Source: Candidatus Siliceabacter maunaloa (GTDB lineage Bacteria; Actinomycetota; Thermoleophilia; Solirubrobacterales; Solirubrobacteraceae). Taken from it: DNA of 62,108 nucleotides. Of the stretch, positions 1 through 8,051 are shown in pieces. The notes beneath the pieces were generated by a model. That model saw nothing but the letters and a program-made list of their open reading frames with translations. It made no database searches and was not told where the DNA came from. Where the stretch lies: positions 1 through 62,108 of the forward strand of contig JANDLV010000020.1 of the NCBI GenBank assembly GCA_024330185.1, in the 5' to 3' direction. Each line of letters starts with the position of its first letter. The first letter of the stretch is position 1. A program made the position numbers and the translations under genes.

Positions 1-14
1 CCACCATCCCCTCC

Positions 15-50
15 AGCGAGCCCGCCCGGCCCCGGTCCGGCGGGCTCGCT
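15..50 (+). terminator. GC-rich hairpin, likely terminator of the upstream gene
   Basis: A perfect 12-bp inverted repeat (arms 15-26 and 39-50, 12-base loop) lies just inside the window edge, before the first gene. There is no long T run after it, only GTTGTT, which is common for actinobacterial terminators. It probably ends a transcript from the left, though the gene itself is outside the window. Confidence 0.55.
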
Positions 51-119
51 GCGTTGTTGGCGCCGGGCCCGTCGAGCCCGGTTTGGTTCGTCGGACACTC
101 GGGAAGATGACGAGCGACT

Positions 120-530
120 ATGGCGACCCAACAAGAAGACCCACGCACCAAGGAGCTCGTCCAGGCGCTCTCCGAGCAGACCTCCACGCTCCTGCGCAAG
201 GAGCTCGCCCTGGCCCAGGTCGAGCTCAAGGAGAAGGGCAAGCACGCCGGTCTCGGCGGCGGCCTGATCGGCGGCGGCGGGCTGCTCGCCCTCTACGGTC
301 TCGGTGCCCTCTTCGCCGCGATCATCATGCTCCTGGGCACGGCCATCGCGGCGTGGCTCAGCGCCCTGATCGTCGCCGTGGTGCTCTTCGCCGTCGCGGG
401 GGGCCTGGCCCTCAGCGGCAAGAAGGAGGTCCAGCGCGCGACCCCGGCCAAGCCCGAGCAGGCGGTGGCGTCCACAAGCGAGGACGTCCGCCACGTCCGC
501 GAGCACGCGAAGGGAGGCGGACATGGCTGA
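120..530 (+). CDS. phage holin family protein (holin superfamily III)
   Basis: This is a 136-residue membrane protein of the holin superfamily III type that is common in actinobacterial chromosomes. The N-terminal 40 residues are a charged amphipathic helix (TKELVQALSEQTSTLLRKEL). Two hydrophobic segments follow at about residues 45-70 and 75-100, then a polar tail. Despite the family name these chromosomal members are not linked to lysis; their role is unknown. The next gene overlaps by 8 bases and encodes a DUF3618 protein, a very common partner, so the two form an operon and probably a membrane-associated pair. Confidence 0.8.
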   Translation: MATQQEDPRTKELVQALSEQTSTLLRKELALAQVELKEKGKHAGLGGGLIGGGGLLALYGLGALFAAIIMLLGTAIAAWLSALIVAVVLFAVAGGLALSGKKEVQRATPAKPEQAVASTSEDVRHVREHAKGGGHG

Positions 531-948
531 CGAGGCTCCAGAGGCTCGGGATCCGGCCACGGCGGCCGGCGCACCGCTCGCCGACACCGACAAGTCGCCG
601 GAGGAGCTGCGTAGCGAGATCGCCGAGGCCCGCGAGGACCTCGGCGAGACCGTCGAGCAGCTCGCGGCCAAGGCCGACGTCAAGACGCGCGCCCACGAGG
701 CCGTCGAGGACGCCAAGGGTCGCGCCCACGACAAGGTCGAGGAGGGCAAGACCCAGGTCCGCCAAGCGGCCGATCGCGCGCAGGCGACCGCCCAGCAGAA
801 GCGCGCGGAGGGCATCAGCACCGACGACGTGCGCGGTGCGGCGCAGACCGGTGTGGAGCAGGCCAAGGCCAATCCCGCGCTCGCCGTCGCCGCAGGCGTC
901 GGGGCGGCCCTGCTGGTCATCCTCATCCTGCGCAGGCGCAGGGCCTAG
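523..948 (+). CDS. DUF3618 domain-containing protein
   Basis: A 141-residue protein with the DUF3618 signature near residues 22-45 (SPEELRSEIAEAREDLGETV), a long charged helical region rich in Ala, Lys and Glu, and a single C-terminal membrane segment at about 118-136 followed by a basic RRRR tail. It therefore looks like a tail-anchored protein with a cytoplasmic helical domain. The start overlaps the end of the holin-like gene by 8 bases. The function of the family is not known. Confidence 0.8.
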   Translation: MADEAPEARDPATAAGAPLADTDKSPEELRSEIAEAREDLGETVEQLAAKADVKTRAHEAVEDAKGRAHDKVEEGKTQVRQAADRAQATAQQKRAEGISTDDVRGAAQTGVEQAKANPALAVAAGVGAALLVILILRRRRA

Positions 949-960
949 CCACCCGGGCGC

Positions 961-1737
961 GTGCCGTCGCTCGGGGTCCTCGCCCTCGGCGACTCGATCA
1001 CCAACGGCGGCGGCGAGCTGCAGTGGGGCGTCGCCCTGCAGTCCTGGGCCCTGTGGACCGCGCGCGCCCTCGGCCTGCCCTACAGCCCGTTCGCCACCGA
1101 TGGCGCCACCGCGCGCGACGTCGTGGGCGTGCAACTCCCGGCGCTCGGGTGGCGCAGCGCGCGTCCCGAGGCCCACTACGAGCTGGCCTGCGTCTACATC
1201 GGAGCCAACGACGTCCGCGCCCTCGACTGGGCGGCGGACGCCTTCGAGCGCGACCTCGATGCAACGCACGGCGCGCTGGCGGCGCGCGCGCAGCGGCGCC
1301 TGGCGGTGACGATACCGCTCGATCTGGGGCGCCCGCGCGCCGGGCCCGAGATCGAGGAGGCAAACGCGGCGATCGAGCGCGTGGCCGCTCGCCATGGGGT
1401 GCTGGTACTCGACCTGCGGGGCATGCGCGGCAGGCGCGTGCTCATGGCCGACCATGTGCACCCGACCGCCTTCGGGCAGCTGGCCATCGCCGAGCGGGCG
1501 CTGGACGTGCTGGCCGCCGACGGGATGGAGGTGCTGGAGCGTCCGTGGGAACTGGTGCGCTACGAGACCACCCGCGTGGGGCGCCTGCGCGGCGACGCCA
1601 CGTACGCCTACCGCAGCGCCAAGCAGAGCATTCGGGCTGCGGGAGACCACCTCGGGGCCCGCCTCAGGCAGCCACGTCGGCGGCCTTTCGGCACCCCCGG
1701 GCTCAGCGAGCGGGCGCGGAGGCCTCGGAGGGGCTGA
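961..1737 (+). CDS. SGNH/GDSL hydrolase family protein
   Basis: A 258-residue esterase/lipase-type enzyme. The four SGNH blocks are visible: block I GDSIT with the nucleophile Ser12, block III GAND at residues 81-84, and block V D164-x-x-H167, the rest of the triad. No signal peptide is seen, so it is probably cytoplasmic. A GTG at 961 was taken as start because the GDS motif sits only 10 residues in, as usual. The natural ester substrate cannot be told from sequence. The C-terminal 50 residues are basic and extend beyond the usual fold. Confidence 0.8.
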   Translation: MPSLGVLALGDSITNGGGELQWGVALQSWALWTARALGLPYSPFATDGATARDVVGVQLPALGWRSARPEAHYELACVYIGANDVRALDWAADAFERDLDATHGALAARAQRRLAVTIPLDLGRPRAGPEIEEANAAIERVAARHGVLVLDLRGMRGRRVLMADHVHPTAFGQLAIAERALDVLAADGMEVLERPWELVRYETTRVGRLRGDATYAYRSAKQSIRAAGDHLGARLRQPRRRPFGTPGLSERARRPRRG

Positions 1738-1766
1738 CCGCGGAGGCTGTGGCACCATCTCGCGCC

Positions 1767-2357
1767 GTGTCGCAACTGCCCGTCGAGGAGGCCGTCGCCC
1801 GCTACGCCGCCGGCTTCTTCCCGATGGACGACGACCCGGCCGCGCCCGAGGTGCCCTGGTATGCGGCTGATCCCCGCGCGGTGCTCGAGCTCGACGCAGC
1901 CACCCGGGCCGCGCTGCACCGCCGGCTGCGCCGCAGCCTGGCCCGCGCGCAGCCGGGCTGGGAGCTGCGCCGTGACGGGGCCTTCGAGGCCGTGGTGGCC
2001 GCCTGCGCGCGGCCCCGCGCGTCCGACGACGGCGTGTGGATGACGCCGCGCCTGCGCCGTCAGTACACGCGGCTGCACGCCGTCGGCGTGGCCCACACCT
2101 TCGAGCTGTGGGTGGACGGCGCGCCCGCGGCGGGGATCGTCGCTGTGCTGCTGGGACGCGCGGCGCTGATGGAGTCGATGGTCCACAGCGTGCCCCACGC
2201 GGGCAACGTCCTGCTGGCGCGCACGGTCGATCAGCTGGCCGCAGACGGCTTCACGCTGTGCGACATCCAGCTTCCCACCCCCCACACTGTGCGCCTGGGT
2301 GCGCGGCCGGTCTCCCGCGCGGAGTTCGACGCGCGGCTACGGAAGGCGCTCTCCTAG
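1767..2357 (+). CDS. aat: leucyl/phenylalanyl-tRNA--protein transferase
   Basis: Aat moves Leu or Phe from tRNA to N-terminal Arg/Lys of proteins, marking them for ClpAP-type degradation (N-end rule). Recognisable family blocks are AAGFFPM near the N-terminus, VPWYAADPR, the ESMVHS block (usually ESMFS) and the C-terminal DIQLPTPHTVRLGARPVSR block. It is short, 196 residues against about 230, and divergent: the usual ASK segment reads HAGN. The start was set at GTG 1767, though GTG 1749 is also in frame. Its stop overlaps that of the convergent gene in a shared CTAG. Confidence 0.8.
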   Translation: MSQLPVEEAVARYAAGFFPMDDDPAAPEVPWYAADPRAVLELDAATRAALHRRLRRSLARAQPGWELRRDGAFEAVVAACARPRASDDGVWMTPRLRRQYTRLHAVGVAHTFELWVDGAPAAGIVAVLLGRAALMESMVHSVPHAGNVLLARTVDQLAADGFTLCDIQLPTPHTVRLGARPVSRAEFDARLRKALS

Positions 2358-3223
2358 GCGGCGGTCCACAGCGCCCCGCTGCCCAGCGTCTCGCGCCCGA
2401 GCTCGCCGCGGGCGGCGGCGGTGATCAGCGCCTCTTCGGCGCCCTCGTCGTCCACGATGGCGTTCTCGGGGGCCATGCAGGCGGCGACCTCGCGCGTGGT
2501 CAGCCCCTCGGGGAAGCCGGCCAGCAGCTCGGTCACGTCCTGCGCCGCGCCCCGGCGCTCGATGGAGCGGTCGAGGTTGGCGACGCAGAGATCGAAGGCC
2601 TCCACGGGCTGGAAGCCGCCGGCCTCCAACGTGCGCCCGTCCCGGGCGGCGAAGGTCAGCGACGGCGCGGTGAACCGCCAGGCGCCGTCGGTGTCGGCGG
2701 CCTTGCCCTGGAAGTGCGTCGGCCCGCCCTGCGCGGTGCGCGCCAGGGCGCGGTCGGACTGGTAGGCGGCCTCGACGTCCTCGTCGTCAAGGCGCGCGAC
2801 GACCGCGGCGGGGTCGAGGCCCGCGACGCGGCCCAGGGCCGCAAGGATCGAGTCGTCGTCGTCCATGGGCAGCGCGGTGGTGAACCACGCGAACTGCAGC
2901 GCGCGGAAGGCGGCGACCTCGAGCTCGGGCCGGTCCAGGCGTACGACCACCACCGCGCGGCAGGCGCGGCCCGTGGCCGGGATGCGTTCGCGTGGCTGCG
3001 TGGCGAAGGGCATGCCGCGCACGCGGAAGCGCTGGTAGCCGCGGGCCATCTTCTCGCCGGTGTAGCCCGCCTCCTCGTAGCGCGTGGAGTCCTCGGCCAG
3101 GCCGATCATCACGTGGCGCCAGCGCAGCCCGTCTGCGTAGCGCCAGCGCAGCACGGCCAGCGCGGGGGAGGCGGAGTAGCCCCAGGGGCAGCCGGGGTCG
3201 TTGAAGTGGGTCACGTCGAGCAT
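2354..3223 (-). CDS. DsbA family protein, FrnE-like
   Basis: A 289-residue thioredoxin-fold protein of the DsbA/FrnE/HCCA-isomerase group. The active-site region reads DPGCPWGY, so the CxxC disulphide motif is reduced to one cysteine (C-P-W-G), as in 2-hydroxychromene-2-carboxylate-isomerase-like members. A redox role is therefore doubtful, and a glutathione- or mycothiol-type isomerase or transferase is possible. The start is ATG 3223, with the active site 12 residues in. It is transcribed away from the metallophosphatase at 3283. Confidence 0.7.
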   Translation of the reverse strand: MLDVTHFNDPGCPWGYSASPALAVLRWRYADGLRWRHVMIGLAEDSTRYEEAGYTGEKMARGYQRFRVRGMPFATQPRERIPATGRACRAVVVVRLDRPELEVAAFRALQFAWFTTALPMDDDDSILAALGRVAGLDPAAVVARLDDEDVEAAYQSDRALARTAQGGPTHFQGKAADTDGAWRFTAPSLTFAARDGRTLEAGGFQPVEAFDLCVANLDRSIERRGAAQDVTELLAGFPEGLTTREVAACMAPENAIVDDEGAEEALITAAARGELGRETLGSGALWTAA

Positions 3224-3282
3224 GCGCCCACACTGTTGCACACGCAATGATCCCACCTGCCGTCTGCCTGGGTACGTTGTCG

Positions 3283-4335
3283 ATGGTGCGCACGCTCGTG
3301 ATCAGCGACCTCCACCTCGGCTCGCGCATGCAACGCGACGTGCTGCGCCAGCCCGAGCCGCTGGGCGCACTGGTCGTCGCGCTGGACGGCATCGACCGCC
3401 TCGTGCTCATGGGCGACGTCGTCGAGCTGCTCGAGGGCCGCCCGCGCCGCGCGATGGCCGAGGCCGAGCCGGTCCTGCGCGAACTGGGCGCGGCGCTGGG
3501 CCGCGGGCGCGAAGTGGTGATCGTGCCGGGCAACCACGACCACCTGCTCGTGCGCCCCTGGCTGCGCGAGCGCATGGACTCCGACAAGCGTGTCGGCCTG
3601 ACCGCGCGGGTGGCGGCGCGCTCGAGCGGCCGGCTCGAGGCGCTGGCCTCCTGGCTCAAGCCCGCGCGGGTCTCCGTGCGCTACCCGGGCTTCACGGTCG
3701 CGCCGGGCGTCTTCGCCACCCACGGCCACTACCTCGACCGCCACCTCATGCCGTCGCTGCCGGTCAGCGTCTCCCGCGGCCCGCTGTCGCCCCTGCCCGA
3801 GCGCGCCCGGCCCGAGGACTACGAGCGCGCCTCGGGCCCCAGCGCCGCGGCGGTGCAGGGGCTGCTGGCCACCGCCCTGCCCGGCGCGATCGGCGACCCG
3901 TTCGACATCGTCGCGGGCGTCGCCCGCCGCCTGGCCCTTGCCGCCGTGCCTGTCTCGGCCCTTCTGCGCGGTGGCGAGGTGCTCGCGCCGCTGTCGGCCG
4001 GGCTGCTGGGCGTGCAGTTCCGCCGCGCCGGCCTGCCCGCCATGGCCCGGGCCGCGCGCACGCTGGGCGTCCGCGCGCAGCACGTCATCTTCGGCCACCT
4101 CCACCGCGGCGGTCCGCTGGCGCCCGACCGGCCGGCCGAGTGGACCCACGCCGGTCTCGACGGCCCGCTACATCTGCACAACACCGGCTCGTGGGTCTAC
4201 GAGCCCCTGCTGCTGGCGGGCATGCGCCCGCCCCACCCCTACTGGCCCGGCGGCGCGGTGCTGGTGGAGGAGGGCCGCGAGCCGCGCACGCTCACGCTGC
4301 TGGACGACGTCCCGTCCGAGCTGCTGCTGCCCTGA
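3283..4335 (+). CDS. metallophosphoesterase
   Basis: A 350-residue calcineurin-like phosphoesterase. The dinuclear metal site motifs are complete: D9-x-H11 (SDLHLGS), GD at 44-45, GNHD at 83-86, HGHYLD in the middle and GHLH near the C-terminus. ATG 3283 is chosen because the DLH motif normally lies within the first 10 residues. Substrate is unknown; these enzymes cleave phosphomono- or diesters such as nucleotides or UDP-diacylglucosamine. It stands alone between divergent and convergent neighbours. Confidence 0.85.
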   Translation: MVRTLVISDLHLGSRMQRDVLRQPEPLGALVVALDGIDRLVLMGDVVELLEGRPRRAMAEAEPVLRELGAALGRGREVVIVPGNHDHLLVRPWLRERMDSDKRVGLTARVAARSSGRLEALASWLKPARVSVRYPGFTVAPGVFATHGHYLDRHLMPSLPVSVSRGPLSPLPERARPEDYERASGPSAAAVQGLLATALPGAIGDPFDIVAGVARRLALAAVPVSALLRGGEVLAPLSAGLLGVQFRRAGLPAMARAARTLGVRAQHVIFGHLHRGGPLAPDRPAEWTHAGLDGPLHLHNTGSWVYEPLLLAGMRPPHPYWPGGAVLVEEGREPRTLTLLDDVPSELLLP

Positions 4336-4358
4336 GCGGGGCCTCGCCGATGCCACGC

Positions 4359-5492
4359 TCAGGCGGCGCGGCGCAGGTCGCGCTCGGGGTCGATCCCCCA
4401 GCGCGCGGCCACGGCGGCCAACTCCTCCCCGACCGCCCAGCGGTCGACCTGCGGGGCGCCGTCGTGGTCGGGCGTGGCGCCCTTGAGGAGCATCGAGCCG
4501 GTGTTGTCGCCCAGGCGGGCGATCTCGGCGACCTCCTCGTCGCTGAGCACCACCTCGCGGGGGACGGCGACGAGCTCGGCGCGCTTGCTCTCGACGGCCA
4601 GCTCCTGCTCGCCGGGCTCCTGGATCAGGGTCGGCACCGTGCAGGCCACCGGCCCGTGGGCGAGGTTCCACTGACAGGCGAGCTGGAGCATCGTCAGGCC
4701 GTGGCGCTCGGCGATCGGGCGCATCCCCTCCATGCGCTCGAGCCCCGCCTCGACCCACCCCTCGGGGCGGAAGAGGCGGTGGTCGCGCTCCACGAAGGCG
4801 TGCCCCGGGGCGACGTCGTCCCACAGCAGCCCGCCGTAGTCCACGACGCGGGTGATGAGATCTACGTCGTGGCGCTGCGCCGCGGCCATGCACAGCTCGC
4901 CCGGCCAGGGCTCGAGCGGGTTGAGGATGACCATGGCCCAGTCGATCAGCGCGCCGAAGCGTTCGAAGCAGTCGATGAGGTCCAGCGTGAAGCCGTTGGC
5001 AGGGCCCGGGGCCACGCCGAGCTTCCGCGTCAGGCCGGCGTCGCGCACCGCGGCCAGCGCGCCCCAGACCGCCTCGCTGCGATAGCCCGTGGCGTCGGGG
5101 TTGTGCAGCAGCAGCAGGTCGAAGTGATCGACCCCGCAGCGCTCCAGCGAGCGCTCGACGGCCATGCGAACGTAGTCGCCGTAGGCCTCCTCGCCACGCA
5201 GGCGCGGGTCGGTGAAGCGCGGATAGCCCTTGGCGCCCTCGCGCTCGCCCTCGTAGAAGTCGTGGCCGATCGCGCCCACCAGGCTGACCTCGTCGCGCTT
5301 GACCCCGGCGATGGCCCGTCCGGCCAGGCGGTCGCCCTCCCCTGCGCCGTAGGCGTCAGCGGTCAGGAGCGTGTCGATTCCGTCGGCGGGGCGCAGCAGC
5401 GCTGCCAGGCGGTCTTCCTCCAGCGCGACGCCGAAGTGCATGTAGCGCCCGCCGCTCCAGGTGCCCACCGCGACGTGTCCGGGGTCGGCCAT
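4359..5492 (-). CDS. aldo/keto reductase
   Basis: A 377-residue AKR-fold oxidoreductase expected to use NADPH. The N-terminus contains GTWSGGRYMHFG, then the catalytic region around TADAYGAGEGDR with the Tyr, and LLLLHNP with the conserved His. ATG 5492 gives the normal family start. It lies just 5 bases downstream of the yqgE-like gene on the same strand, so the two are likely co-transcribed. The substrate cannot be inferred. Confidence 0.8.
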   Translation of the reverse strand: MADPGHVAVGTWSGGRYMHFGVALEEDRLAALLRPADGIDTLLTADAYGAGEGDRLAGRAIAGVKRDEVSLVGAIGHDFYEGEREGAKGYPRFTDPRLRGEEAYGDYVRMAVERSLERCGVDHFDLLLLHNPDATGYRSEAVWGALAAVRDAGLTRKLGVAPGPANGFTLDLIDCFERFGALIDWAMVILNPLEPWPGELCMAAAQRHDVDLITRVVDYGGLLWDDVAPGHAFVERDHRLFRPEGWVEAGLERMEGMRPIAERHGLTMLQLACQWNLAHGPVACTVPTLIQEPGEQELAVESKRAELVAVPREVVLSDEEVAEIARLGDNTGSMLLKGATPDHDGAPQVDRWAVGEELAAVAARWGIDPERDLRRAA

Positions 5493-5497
5493 GGCGT

Positions 5498-6043
5498 CTA
5501 GTTGAGCGATGGGTCGAGGGGCATGCGTGCCACGAGGCGAAACTTCCCGCCCTTGCGATCGAGCACTGCGCTCCACAGGCCCTCGGGCTCGGCGGTGAAT
5601 ATCTCGTCGCGGGTGGGCTCGTGGACGATCCAGTCCTCGCGCTCCAGCTCGCCGTCGAGCTGGCCCGGGCCCCAGCCCGCGTAGCCGGCGAAGACGCGCG
5701 CGCGGCGGGTGACCTCGGCGACCTCCTCGAGGTCCGAGCCCGCGGCCATGAAGCCGATGTCGTCGAGGACCACCACCGCGGCGCGATCGGGCGCGTCGAA
5801 CTCCGCCAGCACGGTGACCGCCGTGGGCTGGACCGGGCCGCCGACGTGCACCAGCTCCCCGTGCTGCACGACGGACTCGAGCGTGGGGGCGGCCTCCTCG
5901 ACCACCGCGTGGGAGGGGCGGTTGAGCACCACGCCCATCGCCCCCTCGTCGGAGTGCTCGGTTACCAGGATGACCGTGCGCGCGAAGTTGGGGTCCTCGA
6001 GCGTCGGGGAGGCGATGATGAGGTTGCCCTTCAACGATTCCAT
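5498..6043 (-). CDS. YqgE/AlgH family protein (UPF0301)
   Basis: A 181-residue member of the YqgE/AlgH family at full length. The diagnostic N-terminal GNLIIASPTLEDPNFARTV and the block GAMGVVLNRPS are present, as are GGPV and the YAGWGPGQLDGE block. Its biochemical function is not established. It heads a short operon with the aldo/keto reductase. Confidence 0.9.
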   Translation of the reverse strand: MESLKGNLIIASPTLEDPNFARTVILVTEHSDEGAMGVVLNRPSHAVVEEAAPTLESVVQHGELVHVGGPVQPTAVTVLAEFDAPDRAAVVVLDDIGFMAAGSDLEEVAEVTRRARVFAGYAGWGPGQLDGELEREDWIVHEPTRDEIFTAEPEGLWSAVLDRKGGKFRLVARMPLDPSLN

Positions 6044-6049
6044 CCTGTC

Positions 6050-6745
6050 CTATTGTGGGCCATCGGCCGGCTCGCCCATCGCGCGCGCCGCGGTGCGCGA
6101 CCTCCGCACGTGGGCGCGGGCCAGCAGCGCGCCGCTGAGCATCGTGACGCCGAGCAGCGCGAACGCGATCAGGGCCAGCGGCGAGGTGAGGTCGTCCAGG
6201 CTGCCGCCCAGGGCGGTGTAGGCGAAGGCGCGGGGCGTGGAGGCGATGAGGGTTCCAAGGCCGATCTGCACCGCCGTGATGCCGGCCAGACCGGCCGCGT
6301 AGGACATCGGCGCGTCGGGGACCGCGGGGGCCAGGCGCGCGACGATCACCGCGAGGAGGCCGTGGCGTGCGGTCCAGGCCTCCACCGCCGCGTGGCGCGC
6401 GGGGGCCAGTGCGGCGGCGCCTTCGCGGCCGGCGCGGCGCGCGATCCCCCGGGCGAGCAGGGCGGTGCCCACGGCGCTGCAGATCGTGACCGCGGTCCCC
6501 AGCACAGGTCCGAAGAGCAGCCCGCTGGCCCCGGCCAGCAGCCAGCCCGGGACCAGTGCGGCGCCGAGGAGGGCGCCTGCGACGACGTAGGCGAGCGGGG
6601 CGAGGGGACCGGCTGGGTCGATGGAGGTTCGGACGTCTTGCGTGGATATGACCCCGCCGAAGGTGAAGAGGGCGCCGAGGCCCACGAGCGTCGCGACGAG
6701 CAGCGCGAGGCGCGTTCTCGGGCCCGGGCGGGGGCGGGTCAGCAC
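6050..6745 (-). CDS. TVP38/TMEM64 family membrane protein
   Basis: A 231-residue multi-spanning protein with the VTT (SNARE-associated/DedA-like) domain. The re-entrant loop motif VPGWLLAGASGLLFGP and the downstream P-x-x-P-x-x-x-x-Y-x-AGL block are visible. The family is proposed to move lipids across membranes. GTG 6745 was preferred; the frame stays open to 6901, but that longer form would run through the strong hairpin at 6824-6868 and into the dismutase gene. Confidence 0.8.
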   Translation of the reverse strand: MLTRPRPGPRTRLALLVATLVGLGALFTFGGVISTQDVRTSIDPAGPLAPLAYVVAGALLGAALVPGWLLAGASGLLFGPVLGTAVTICSAVGTALLARGIARRAGREGAAALAPARHAAVEAWTARHGLLAVIVARLAPAVPDAPMSYAAGLAGITAVQIGLGTLIASTPRAFAYTALGGSLDDLTSPLALIAFALLGVTMLSGALLARAHVRRSRTAARAMGEPADGPQ

Positions 6746-6823
6746 TGAGGGGGGCGTACGTGGGGGCGCTTGCGCTCGCGCCCGCACTGGGCCGGCGCTC
6801 GCACTGTGGGTCCGCGGTTGAGG

Positions 6824-6868
6824 CGCTTGGCGCTTTTTCCGCAGTAGGTGCGGGTAAAGCGCCAAGCG
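6824..6868. terminator. strong 20-bp hairpin downstream of the superoxide dismutase
   Basis: An inverted repeat with arms 6824-6843 and 6849-6868 pairs over 20 positions with a single mismatch and a 5-base loop. The first 13 pairs are perfect. It sits 8 bases past the stop of the dismutase gene, in its direction of transcription, and shields the TVP38 gene from read-through. Confidence 0.75.
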
Positions 6869-6875
6869 ATCCTCG

Positions 6876-7526
6876 CTACTCCTTGTCGGCCGCGCTGGCA
6901 CCCGCCCGGGCCGCCTCGGCCTGGCCGAGCTGGCGGTTGACGTGATCCCAGTCGAGGTTGTCGAAGAAGGCCTCGACGTACTGCTTGCGCCCGTCGGGCG
7001 TGGCGCCGAAGTCCGCCGCGTAGGCGTGCTCGTAGACGTCGATGGCGAGCACCGGCACCATGTTGTAGACGGCCCAGAGGTTCTGGGTGTCCATGATGTA
7101 GTTGAACAGCGACCCGTCGTTGAGGTCGTAGCCCACCATGACCCAGCCGCGCGCCGCCGAGGCCGCCTTGCGCACCGCCTGGTGCCACATGGCCAGGCCG
7201 CCGGGGTACTCGGCCTCGATCAGCTCGGAGAAGCGGCCCTTGGGGTCTCCGCCCTCACCGCCGAGATGGCCGAAGTACAGCTCGTGGTTCTTGAAGCCCA
7301 GCAGCGCGAAGGTGTAGTCCACCGACACGGCGCGCAGTGGCGAGTAGACCTGGTTGCCCTCGATCTCGCCGTAGTCGAACTCCTTGAGGATGCGTCGACA
7401 CTCGTTGGACTTCTTCACGTAGCCCTCGTAGAGCTTGTAGTGGTCCTCCATCGTCTTGCGCGAGATGCCGCGCAGCTCCTTGTCGAAGGCGGGGAACTTG
7501 CGCGGGGTCAACTCGTCCCAGGGCAT
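6876..7526 (-). CDS. superoxide dismutase, Fe/Mn family (divergent)
   Basis: A 216-residue protein with the Fe/Mn-SOD fold, which converts superoxide to peroxide and oxygen. Metal ligands can be assigned as H29 (MEDHYKLYEGYV), H81 (KNHELYFGHLGG), D163 and H167 (AIDVYEHAYAADFG). The usual first-ligand block HHxxYV reads DHYKLYEGYV and the second block has HELYFGHLG in place of the usual H-S-x-F-W, marking it as one of the divergent SODs. Metal choice cannot be read reliably. Confidence 0.8.
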   Translation of the reverse strand: MPWDELTPRKFPAFDKELRGISRKTMEDHYKLYEGYVKKSNECRRILKEFDYGEIEGNQVYSPLRAVSVDYTFALLGFKNHELYFGHLGGEGGDPKGRFSELIEAEYPGGLAMWHQAVRKAASAARGWVMVGYDLNDGSLFNYIMDTQNLWAVYNMVPVLAIDVYEHAYAADFGATPDGRKQYVEAFFDNLDWDHVNRQLGQAEAARAGASAADKE

Positions 7527-7576
7527 GGGTCTCCTCTCGTGATTTGTCCTGACCCCGACACGGGTACCCGAAGTCC

Positions 7577-7759
7577 ATGCCGATCAAGAACGACGAGGAC
7601 CTTCCGCGGACGCTCCAGAAGTCGGACGACAAGGCCAAGTGCACGTGGGCCAAGGCGGCCGACAGCGCCGAGGAGGAGTAAGCGAGGAGGCTCGGCATCG
7701 AAGGCCGCTCGAGCATGAGCAAGCACGAGCTGGCCAGGGCGATCCAGAAGAAGCAGTAA
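7577..7759 (+). pseudogene. collapsed ChaB/Rho_N-type stress protein
   Basis: Reading from ATG 7577 gives a 34-residue ChaB-like start (NDEDLPRTLQKSDDKAKCTW) that hits TAA at 7679-7681. The same frame then continues as a Rho termination factor N-terminal-like motif (RRLGIEGRSSMSKHELARA) to TAA 7757. Intact actinobacterial relatives join these two parts through roughly 50 to 80 residues of middle region, which is absent here. It looks like an in-frame internal deletion with a stop at the junction. The first 34 residues could still be translated. Confidence 0.6.
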
Positions 7760-7781
7760 GAGGCGCTGGGGCGCGTGCCCG

Positions 7782-7958
7782 CTAGGTGTTCTCGCCGGAG
7801 GACCGGCGGCGCCAGCGACTAGGGTGGCGCTCGTTCTCGGCGCGCTCGCCGAGGGCCTGCGCGACGGAGAAGCCGATGAGTCCCAGCGCGAGCACGGGGA
7901 ATACGACCCCGAAGAGGCCGATGAGCGCGATGGTCATGGAGAAGGCGCTGGCCAGCAT
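7782..7958 (-). CDS. small membrane protein
   Basis: A 58-residue protein not resembling a named family. It starts at ATG 7958, is strongly hydrophobic over residues 5-32 (one or two close membrane passes) and ends in a basic polar tail (HPSRWRRRSSGENT). Codon third positions are almost all G or C, which supports translation. No clear Shine-Dalgarno is seen. It is divergent from the gene at 8052. Confidence 0.5.
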   Translation of the reverse strand: MLASAFSMTIALIGLFGVVFPVLALGLIGFSVAQALGERAENERHPSRWRRRSSGENT

Positions 7959-8051
7959 GGGTCGGATGATAGTCCACGCCGCGCGTGGGTGAGCGTCCGG
8001 TGCAAGGCTCCCGGGTAGCAGTCAGGCATACGATCCCGAGGAGGGATGCCC

